Below, piece after piece: positions 1 to 4,810 of a stretch of 5,874 nucleotides of DNA (its first letter is position 1; each line of letters begins with the position of its first letter). A program made the translations under genes and the position numbers. This stretch comes from Thermoflexales bacterium (GTDB taxonomy: Bacteria > Chloroflexota > Anaerolineae > Fen-1058): NCBI GenBank assembly GCA_030834835.1, contig JAUQXD010001143.1, positions 1 through 5,874 of the forward strand, written 5' to 3'. The notes below the pieces were generated by a model. That model was not told the DNA's origin, did no database searches, and saw nothing but the letters and a program-made list of their open reading frames with translations.

Positions 1-1
1 G

Positions 2-721
2 ATCTTACTGGCGGATGCTGTCGAGCGCGGCGCAGTGGCCTTGACGCAGACCATCGAACGGCCCGATCGGCCCGTGGCGCTCGATAATCTCATCGTGGAC
101 TGCGCGCGCACCGACGCGATGACCACACTCGCCGAAGCCTATGCCAACGCCTGCCCCGCGCCCTTTGCCGATCTGGGCATGGCGTTAGGCGAAAGCGAAC
201 TAATCTCACTGACGCAGCGCTGGCAACTCGATGTGCCGCCCGCGCTGGAGATTCGCACGAGCGCCATCGCTACGCCCACGACTTCGCTCAGCACGTCGCT
301 GGCGCTGCAAGCCTTCGCAGTGGGTCAATCGTCGCTGACGCTGTCGCCGCTGCAAATGGCGCTCGTCGCTGCCACCATCGGCAATCGCGGCCTGCGCCCG
401 CCCGCGCACGTCGTCAGCGATGTGATGTCGATCGGCGACGTGTGGACGCCCTACACCAGCACCCGCGCCAGCGGTCGGTCGATCATCAAGCCCGCCACGG
501 CCCGATCGATCTTGCAGGCGATGCGCATCGAAGACGACATTGCCGGGCACGGTGGCGCGGCTTTCAGCGGGGATAAGCAGTTGTCGTGGTTCATCGGCCT
601 GATGCCGGCGGATCAGCCGCGTTACGCGATCGCGGTACTGATCGAGACGCCGCGAGGCAATGCGGCCACGGAGGCAGAGGCCATCGGGCGGGCGGCGTTG
701 AGGGCGTTGGCGGGACGGTAG
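2..721 (+). CDS. Penicillin-binding-protein-like transpeptidase domain, 3' part, catalytic motifs degenerate
   Basis: The frame is open from base 2, so the gene begins upstream; the GTG at 35 is only an internal codon. The protein aligns with the second half of the transpeptidase domain of class B penicillin-binding proteins, which cross-link peptidoglycan on the outer face of the membrane. Landmarks in order are the segment corresponding to 'SCN..F..LG' (here ACPAPFADLG from base 149), the conserved 'GQ..L.LSPLQMAL..A.IGNRG' block (about bases 320-400), and the 'WFIGLMP..QPRYAIAVLIE' strand (about 587-646) that follows the KTG motif. The SxN motif reads A-C-P (149-157). The KTG motif reads H-G-G (548-556, inside AGHGGAA where family members have GKTGTA). 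The first seven visible residues, ILLADAV, resemble the helix just after the catalytic SxxK, which would lie a few codons outside the window. With two of three catalytic motifs gone it is probably a non-catalytic homologue, or a decaying gene that has kept its frame. Fold assignment is firm; inactivity is inferred. Confidence 0.85.
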   Translation: MLLADAVERGAVALTQTIERPDRPVALDNLIVDCARTDAMTTLAEAYANACPAPFADLGMALGESELISLTQRWQLDVPPALEIRTSAIATPTTSLSTSLALQAFAVGQSSLTLSPLQMALVAATIGNRGLRPPAHVVSDVMSIGDVWTPYTSTRASGRSIIKPATARSILQAMRIEDDIAGHGGAAFSGDKQLSWFIGLMPADQPRYAIAVLIETPRGNAATEAEAIGRAALRALAGR

Positions 722-752
722 GGGCAGATCGGTTCGCTTCAAAGGTCGAATT

Positions 753-935
753 GCCAACATCGTTGGCGCTCGTGCCGTTATCAATGGGACGCATGCCATT
801 GGCAATGGCACTCACGCCATTAGCAACGGGATGCACGCCATTATCAATGGCGATTGCGCCAATGGAAATAGCACGTGTGCCATTATCAATGGTTGTTGCG
901 CCGTTAGGAATGGCGTGTACGCCATTATCCTTGGC
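753..935. repeat. Nine-unit 21-bp tandem array, each unit holding a 15-bp dyad
   Basis: Nine consecutive units begin at 753, 774, 795, 816, 837, 858, 879, 900 and 921. Each starts with a 15-base core of the form GCCATT-NNN-AATGGC followed by a 6-base variable spacer. Units 1 (GCCAAC-ATC-GTTGGC), 3 and 5 are perfect dyads; the others carry one or two mismatches or G-T wobbles. The period of 21 bp is about two helical turns, so all dyads would face the same side of the DNA. Because 21 is a multiple of three, several frames stay open on both strands and yield heptad-repeat peptides; I treat these as by-products since no frame has a convincing start. The array begins 31 bp after the transpeptidase stop codon. 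Function is unknown: binding sites for a dimeric protein, a string of small RNA hairpins, or a neutral satellite are all possible. Confidence 0.9.
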
Positions 936-938
936 GCT

Positions 939-1010
939 GAAGTCTATGTGATGAGGGCGACGCCGAAGGGAAATGCGGCCACGGAAGCGGAGAACATCGG
1001 GCGAGGCGTT
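939..1010 (+). pseudogene. Decayed second copy of the transpeptidase gene 3' end
   Basis: Bases 960-1010 align with 647-699, the 3' end of the transpeptidase gene, with a run of 14 identical bases (AATGCGGCCACGGA), a handful of substitutions and one 2-base gap. In translation TPRGNAATEAEAIGR becomes TPKGNAATEAENIGR. Weaker similarity may reach back to 939 (VYVM against IAVL). There is no gene body before it, only the 21-bp array, so this is either a partial duplication of the upstream gene or the last remnant of a tandem paralogue that was deleted. Its frame has no sensible start and runs on antisense to the next gene. Confidence 0.6.
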
Positions 1011-1021
1011 CGCCCGATGTT
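993..1021. repeat. Perfect 12-bp inverted repeat (hairpin)
   Basis: AACATCGGGCGA (993-1004) and TCGCCCGATGTT (1010-1021) are exact reverse complements around the 5-base loop GGCGT. The left arm overlaps the duplicated transpeptidase tail. It lies between two converging genes, so it could help end transcription on either strand, but no T-run follows it in either direction. I therefore record it as a hairpin rather than an intrinsic terminator. Confidence 0.8.
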
Positions 1022-1071
1022 GCGGGTTGATCGAGCGGCTGGATGCGGCCTTATTTGCCTCTTGCGAGGTC

Positions 1072-1585
1072 TTAGCCCGGCGGCACTCCGAAGCGTGCCT
1101 CTAGAAACTCGTCGAGTCCCTCGAGACTGTATTTTTGTGCCATTTTTTCGATATTCCCCACCCAATGTATCTCGAAAGTGCCATAATCTACACCTTGTTG
1201 CTCAATTCCTTGAACACCGACAGTGAAAAACGCATACCCATTTTCATTCCAAGGCGCCCCAACATACCTGACAGGTTTTCCGTCACTTTGGTTTACAAAC
1301 ACTTTTCCAGACGTAGGCAGAAACTTATCAGAAATACATGCTGTGCCGTCGTCATTGAGATCCAAGTAGATCTTGCCATTTTGAATAACAAGTGGCTTCC
1401 CATTCTGGCATTCATAGTGAACAACCAAGAAACCATAGTAATCGTTAGGGATAGTGTAATGCCAATCAACATATGTTCGACTATCACAAGCAGGTAGAAA
1501 GAGCATCAATGTCAGAGCGAAAATCGCGACCCTACTCTTGCCAGGAACAGTTTTTTTTCCAGACCGTTCGAATTATCATTAACAT
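1072..1585 (-). CDS. Small putative lipoprotein, frame broken at an A8 run
   Basis: The uninterrupted body runs from TTG at 1509 to TAA at 1072-1074 (145 aa) and contains a lipobox-like LFLPAC with the Cys codon at 1486-1488. The same frame continues upstream through KSRVAIFALTLML, a typical signal-peptide hydrophobic core, but reaches a stop before any ATG or GTG. The only good start is ATG at 1585, preceded by AGGAGGA with a 5-base gap. That frame stops at 1532-1534 after 17 codons. Reading the run of eight A (plus strand 1551-1558) as seven joins the two, giving about 170 residues: a basic N-terminus (RTVWKKTVPGKSR), a hydrophobic stretch, lipobox, acylated Cys33 and a 138-residue exported domain rich in Tyr, Trp and Gly. 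I do not recognise the mature domain with confidence; the 'IPNDYYGFLVVHY...NGKPL' segment faintly recalls small DUF-type bacterial exported proteins. It may be intact with slippage, phase-variable, mutated, or a one-base sequence error. GC content is visibly lower than in neighbouring genes. Confidence 0.6.
1551..1558 (-). other. Homopolymer A8 run at the frame break
   Basis: Eight consecutive T on the plus strand (A8 in the message) lie exactly where the ATG-initiated frame must shift to join the signal-peptide and lipobox frame. Seven A would give one continuous reading frame. Such runs are prone to polymerase slippage, strand-slippage mutation and sequencing error. Confidence 0.75.
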
Positions 1586-1590
1586 TCACA

Positions 1591-1598
1591 TCCTCCTT
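1591..1598 (-). promoter_or_regulatory. Strong ribosome binding site fixing the lipoprotein start
   Basis: On the minus strand AAGGAGGA is followed after 5 bases (TGTGA) by ATG at 1585-1583. No comparable site precedes the TTG at 1509, so this site argues that translation starts at 1585 and that the downstream frame must be reached across the A8 run. Confidence 0.7.
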
Positions 1599-1728
1599 CT
1601 TTCGGAATGTCGAACCGGCCGTAGTATGTAACCGGGAAGGGGCTACTTAGGCTTTTTTCGTTGCTTGAACATGAAATGCCTTTGCGGGGTGCGCCCAACG
1701 CTCTCGATGTCAGCCGCCTGCCACCGCC

Positions 1729-1792
1729 AGACCTGTCAGGTGGCGCATCGAAACGCAGATAGATAAGTACGCTTGTGCCACCTGACAGGTCT
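1729..1792. repeat. 16-bp perfect inverted repeat made of two ACCTGNCAGGT palindromes
   Basis: AGACCTGTCAGGTGGC (1729-1744) and GCCACCTGACAGGTCT (1777-1792) are exact reverse complements separated by 32 bases. Each arm contains its own 11-base palindrome, ACCTGTCAGGT (1731-1741) and ACCTGACAGGT (1780-1790). The structure lies 11 bases beyond the deaminase stop codon and could fold in its 3' end, but no T-run follows, so an intrinsic terminator is not supported. A related ACCTGCCAGGT occurs at 3885-3895, which marks it as a dispersed repeat. The rest of the 1586-1803 gap holds only the lipoprotein gene's upstream region and no gene. Confidence 0.85.
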
Positions 1793-1803
1793 AACGCACC
1801 GGC

Positions 1804-3771
1804 CTAAATCTCCACATACTCCGTGCGCGTCACGCCCCGCGGATCGACCTTCAGCAGCGCCAGCAGTTCCGAAATCAACGCGGCCTTCTTATCGGCATCG
1901 CGCGGCGACCAGGTGCGGCTCTTGATCTCCATATACCAACCCGGCAGATTCGGCGTCGTCACCTGATCGACGTTGATGGCAAACTCGGTCTCTTTATAGA
2001 GGATGTGATAGCGCCGTCGCTCTTTGTTGACTTCGCGTTCGTTCACCGGGCGGAAGTATTCGCGATAGAAACGCAGCGACCGATCGGCCCGCGCCGTAAA
2101 CCGCGACCGCGACAGCAGCACCGACTGCTCAAATTCGCGCTCTTTGGCCGGCTCGGTAAACGTCAGCGAATAGCGCGACTCGGTGACCGCCCCGGCCTTG
2201 TTCAGCAACTCGTCTTCGCGATAGCGAATGCGCCCCTGTGTGGGATCGGCGAACAGGAAGTACGTATCGTACTGCCGCCGCACCGATGAGCGCTCGACGC
2301 GAATCGGCGCCTGTTGCAGCACCCGATCGACCTGCGCGGCGTCCTCGACCGCCACCTTGACCTGCACCTCGTACGATTCTTCCTGCGCGATGCCGCCGAT
2401 GGCGATGAGTTTATCCAGCAAGTTACCTTCGCGCGTCATCAAGAACCGATCGATCTGCACGGCAATCGCCTGTGCCTGCTCCATCACCGTCGGAATGTCC
2501 ACCGTCAGCACGTCCCAATCACGCATGACGGCTTGGCCGTTGCACCACACATCGCGCACGTCGCTGCTCTTGCACGCATACACCAACTGCGAATAGACCA
2601 GTTCCGGATCGCGCGCAAACCGCGGCGTATTGTGCAGGCCCGTCAAATTCACCACGACGACATCGGCGCGCTTGCCCACTTCCAGCGAACCCGTCAGGTG
2701 ATCCAGATGCACCGCCCGCGCCCCGCCGATCGTCGCCAGCATCAGCGTGGTCTTGGCCGGCACCGCCAACGGATCGTGCGAGATGCCCTTGGCGATGAAT
2801 GAGGCCAGCCGCATCTCTTCAAACATATCCAGATCGTTGTTGCTGGCCGTGCCATCGGTGCCCAGGCCCAGCTTCACATTCGCCGCGATCATCTCGCCGA
2901 CGGGCGCGACGCCGCTGGCGAGTTTCAAGTTGCTGGACGGATTATGCACCACGCCCGCGCCCGCATGTTGCAGCGTCAAAATCTCGCCGGAATCCACGTG
3001 CACGCAGTGCGCGGCGATGAGTTGCGTTTCCAGCAGGCCGTGCCGCCGAATCCACGGCACCACCGGCATGCCGTGCTGCTTGCGGCTGTCTTCCACTTCC
3101 AGTGCAGTTTCCGACACGTGCGTATGCAGCGGCACATTGTATTCCGTGGCCAGCGTCACACAGGCCTCCAGCACTTCGGGCGGGCAGGTGTAATGCGCGT
3201 GCGGCCCCACGGCCGGCACGATCAGCGCGTGGCCCTTCCACTTCTCGATAAACTTGCGGCAGTATTCGATGGCGTCTTCATACGAATCAGCATCGGGCGT
3301 GGGGAACTTGAGCACAGTCTGAGCCAGCACGGCGCGCAAACCCGCTTGAGCCGTCGCCTCGGCGATGGCGTCCTCGAAGTAGTACATGTCTGCGAACGTC
3401 GTCACACCCGATCGGATCATCTCCGCACAGCCGAGCAGCGTGCCCACACGCACAAATTCCGGTGTCACAAATTCGCGCTCGACCGGCATCATGTAGCCCA
3501 TCAGCCACACGTCCAGGCGCAGATCGTCGGCCAGGCCGCGCAGCAGCGTCATCGGTACGTGCGTGTGCGAATTGATCAGGCCGGGCATAATGGCGCAATC
3601 GTGGCAATCGACCACGGCGGCGGCCGTGTAGTCGCGCAAAATTTCAGCGGCGGGGCCGAGCGCGACAATCGAGTCGCCGTCCATCGCCACCGCCCCATCC
3701 GTAATCAGCGTGAAGGCGTCATCCATCGCAATGACGGTGCCGTGCGCCAGAATCGTTTCAACTTTGATCAT
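1804..3771 (-). CDS. MTA/SAH-deaminase-like amidohydrolase fused to a C-terminal CYTH-like domain
   Basis: Residues 1 to about 440 form a complete TRZ/ATZ-family amidohydrolase, of the group that deaminates 5'-methylthioadenosine and S-adenosylhomocysteine to inosyl forms in purine and methionine salvage in the cytoplasm. Visible active-site residues are the metal pair H69/H71 (NSHTH), H218 and E221 in HTHVSE, H255 in AAHC and D306 in GTDGTASNN, followed by LDMFEEMR; PHAHYTCPPE (190-199) is also typical. Stand-alone enzymes end near here. Residues about 465-655 add a CYTH (triphosphate tunnel) fold: EVQVK (468-472), QYDTYF (500-505), RIRYRED (514-520), RSRF (555-558), KERRR (583-587), INVD (599-602) and MEIKSRTW (614-621). 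The canonical ExExK reads ExQxK. The start at 3771 is supported by GGGAG 7 bases upstream and a promoter beyond it. Exact substrate is uncertain; other adenosine- or cytosine-like deaminase specificities are possible. The role of the added domain is unknown. Confidence 0.9.
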   Translation of the reverse strand: MIKVETILAHGTVIAMDDAFTLITDGAVAMDGDSIVALGPAAEILRDYTAAAVVDCHDCAIMPGLINSHTHVPMTLLRGLADDLRLDVWLMGYMMPVEREFVTPEFVRVGTLLGCAEMIRSGVTTFADMYYFEDAIAEATAQAGLRAVLAQTVLKFPTPDADSYEDAIEYCRKFIEKWKGHALIVPAVGPHAHYTCPPEVLEACVTLATEYNVPLHTHVSETALEVEDSRKQHGMPVVPWIRRHGLLETQLIAAHCVHVDSGEILTLQHAGAGVVHNPSSNLKLASGVAPVGEMIAANVKLGLGTDGTASNNDLDMFEEMRLASFIAKGISHDPLAVPAKTTLMLATIGGARAVHLDHLTGSLEVGKRADVVVVNLTGLHNTPRFARDPELVYSQLVYACKSSDVRDVWCNGQAVMRDWDVLTVDIPTVMEQAQAIAVQIDRFLMTREGNLLDKLIAIGGIAQEESYEVQVKVAVEDAAQVDRVLQQAPIRVERSSVRRQYDTYFLFADPTQGRIRYREDELLNKAGAVTESRYSLTFTEPAKEREFEQSVLLSRSRFTARADRSLRFYREYFRPVNEREVNKERRRYHILYKETEFAINVDQVTTPNLPGWYMEIKSRTWSPRDADKKAALISELLALLKVDPRGVTRTEYVEI

Positions 3772-3801
3772 TCAATAACTCCCGTGTAGTGAATTCGGCA
3801 C

Positions 3802-3828
3802 ATTATAGCACGGGCAAATGATGGTCAA
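3802..3828 (-). promoter_or_regulatory. Sigma-70-type promoter of the deaminase gene
   Basis: On the minus strand TTGACC (3828-3823) and a perfect TATAAT (3807-3802) are separated by 15 bases, somewhat short of the optimum. Transcription would start near 3795, leaving a leader of roughly 25 bases with GGGAG at 3783-3779, 7 bases before the ATG. Confidence 0.65.
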
Positions 3829-3836
3829 ACGCCGCC

Positions 3837-3874
3837 CGTCATTCCGAGAGACGCATCCCATTGGCAGGATGCGT
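3837..3874. repeat. Partial copy of the GTCATTCCGA repeat followed by a small hairpin
   Basis: CGTCATTCCGAGAG at 3837-3850 repeats the end motif of the larger element that follows. It leads directly into ACGCATCC (3851-3858) and GGATGCGT (3867-3874), an 8-bp perfect stem with an 8-base loop. It lies just upstream of the deaminase -35 box. Confidence 0.65.
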
Positions 3875-3884
3875 GAGAACAGAA

Positions 3885-4028
3885 ACCTGCCAGGTCAGTG
3901 TCATTCCGAAGGAGCGTTCTTTTCCGCGACTGAGGAACACACGCGGTGCAGTGTTCCCGTCTCTGACACATGGCGCTACACTGCCTGCCAGGCTAGAGAT
4001 TCCTCGCTTCGCTCGGAATGACACTGAC
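3885..4028. repeat. Dispersed palindromic element with GTCATTCCGA ends (small non-coding, possibly mobile)
   Basis: GTCAGTGTCATTCCGA (3894-3909) and TCGGAATGACACTGAC (4013-4028) form a perfect 16-bp terminal inverted repeat. Inside are matching GAGGAA (3932-3937) and TTCCTC (4000-4005), plus a GGAACAC/GTGTTCC stem (3935-3941 region and 3951-3957). The right end, ATTCCTCGCTTCGCTCGG and onward, is a form I recall from intergenic repeats of several bacterial phyla. An ACCTGCCAGGT palindrome abuts the left end (3885-3895) and GCCTGCCAGGC (3983-3993) lies near the right. No ORF of substance is present; short frames here are by-products. It separates the two divergent promoters. A MITE-like or REP-like origin is inferred. 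Confidence 0.75.
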
Positions 4029-4034
4029 TCAATA

Positions 4035-4071
4035 ATGACACCGACATAGTGCGGTATAATCGCGCACTATG
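4035..4071 (+). promoter_or_regulatory. Promoter with overlapping palindrome; likely leaderless start of the pentapeptide gene
   Basis: TATAAT at 4055-4060 is a perfect -10 box; the best -35 (ATGACA, 4035-4040) is only 14 bases away and weak. A start 6-9 bases after the -10 box falls at 4066-4069, on or just before the ATG at 4069-4071. No Shine-Dalgarno sequence is present. The inverted repeat CATAGTGCG (4045-4053) and CGCACTATG (4063-4071) brackets the -10 box, with its right arm ending in the start codon, so it could be an operator for a repressor. Confidence 0.6.
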
Positions 4072-4734
4072 CGCCGAAAAACCAACTCAACTTTAGACAT
4101 ACAGCCGCCGCAACTGACCGGCCTCGCCAGGGTCGATGATCCCACCAGCCTTACTCCGACTGATAACGGCGTCTATGCGCAGCTAAACGTGGCCGGCCTC
4201 GATTGGTCCAATCAGGCCGCACAGGCCGTTGTGTTTGAGCAAGTGCACTTAGCGAATGCGCAATTCATTCAGGCGAAACTGCCCAAAGCCCAGTTGATCG
4301 ATGTGCGGTTTAACCGCTGTCAACTGGCAGGTGTGAACTTTGAGAAAGCCCATCTGAATCGCGTGGAGTTTGTCGGCTGCCAGCTCATCGGCGCAAAGTG
4401 GCCCGATGCGCAGTGGACGGATGTGCGGCTCATCGATTGCCAGGTGGAACTGTCGATCTTCTGGGCGGTCAAATTCAAGGCCGTGCGCTTCGAACGCTGC
4501 GCGCTGCGCCAGACCTCCTTCGAGAACGCGGATCTATCGGGCGCGATCTTTCGCGATTGCGACTTGAGCGAAGCCGATTTGCGCAACACGCGTCTGAAGG
4601 GCGCCGATCTGCGCGGCTCGATCATCAACGGCATGGCCGTCAACGCCAAAGACGTCGCAGGGGCCATCATCACGTCGATGCAGGCCGCCGCTCTCGTCAG
4701 CCTGCTCGGCGTCGTCGTCAAAGACCTTGATTAA
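4069..4734 (+). CDS. Pentapeptide-repeat protein
   Basis: A short non-repeat N-terminus (residues 1 to about 50) is followed by an unbroken five-residue register. Bulky central residues fall at 56, 61, 66, 71 and so on to 181, mostly Leu or Phe with W111 and W116, giving about 26 repeats and probably a few more to about 200. This predicts a right-handed quadrilateral beta-helix of six to seven coils, as in MfpA/Qnr-type and many uncharacterised cytoplasmic proteins. The C-terminal third fits the A(D/N)LXX consensus best (ENADLSGAIFRDCDLSEADL). Cysteines at 84, 104, 124, 144 and 164 recur every 20 residues, stacking one above the other on one face. No signal peptide or catalytic motif is visible, so the protein probably binds or mimics something; no target can be named. 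The ATG at 4069 sits in a palindrome right after the -10 box. The patatin gene follows codirectionally. Confidence 0.9.
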   Translation: MRRKTNSTLDIQPPQLTGLARVDDPTSLTPTDNGVYAQLNVAGLDWSNQAAQAVVFEQVHLANAQFIQAKLPKAQLIDVRFNRCQLAGVNFEKAHLNRVEFVGCQLIGAKWPDAQWTDVRLIDCQVELSIFWAVKFKAVRFERCALRQTSFENADLSGAIFRDCDLSEADLRNTRLKGADLRGSIINGMAVNAKDVAGAIITSMQAAALVSLLGVVVKDLD

Positions 4735-4810
4735 TGCACAATGCATAATGCGCAACGGTAGAGCGTATTTGTCATTGGTCATTGTTAATTGCTACTTGTT
4801 CATTGCCATG
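4733..4810. repeat. Heptanucleotide repeats filling the pentapeptide-patatin gap
   Basis: Three 7-bp units AATGCAC, AATGCAT, AATGCGC (4733-4753) start inside the stop codon of the upstream gene. A second run in strict 7-bp phase occupies 4769-4810: TTGTCAT, TGGTCAT, TGTTAAT, TGCTACT, TGTTCAT, TGCCATG; the last unit contains the patatin start codon. Read on the other strand the second run is AATGNNN-like, so the two runs are inverted relatives. No Shine-Dalgarno sequence precedes 4808. Confidence 0.65.

Noticed and set aside
753..935. CRISPR array
   Set aside because: Units are 21 bp with 6-base spacers and imperfect dyads. Neither repeat length, spacer length nor any cas gene fits.
586..951. 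Plus-strand frame encoding a heptad-repeat peptide (PLSMGRM, PLAMALT and so on)
   Set aside because: It begins inside the transpeptidase gene in another frame and its repeat character follows directly from the 21-bp DNA period. Frames on both strands look equally repetitive, and no ribosome binding site is present.
1729..1792. Intrinsic terminator for the deaminase gene
   Set aside because: The inverted repeat is strong but its loop is 32 bases long and no T-run follows the stem on the minus strand; a dispersed repeat explains it better.
2005..3789. Long plus-strand frames antisense to the deaminase, up to 281 codons
   Set aside because: They are shadows of a GC-rich coding frame, rich in His and Arg and without recognisable domains, while the minus-strand frame has complete catalytic motifs.
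3818..4049. Short frames on both strands between the divergent genes
   Set aside because: They lie in the palindromic repeat element, have no family resemblance or ribosome binding site, and are explained by the repeats.
4727..4807. N-terminal extension of the patatin protein from TTG at 4727, with a hydrophobic stretch resembling a signal sequence
   Set aside because: The extension is encoded by heptanucleotide repeats, overlaps the upstream gene's end, and the conserved patatin domain starts exactly after ATG 4808.
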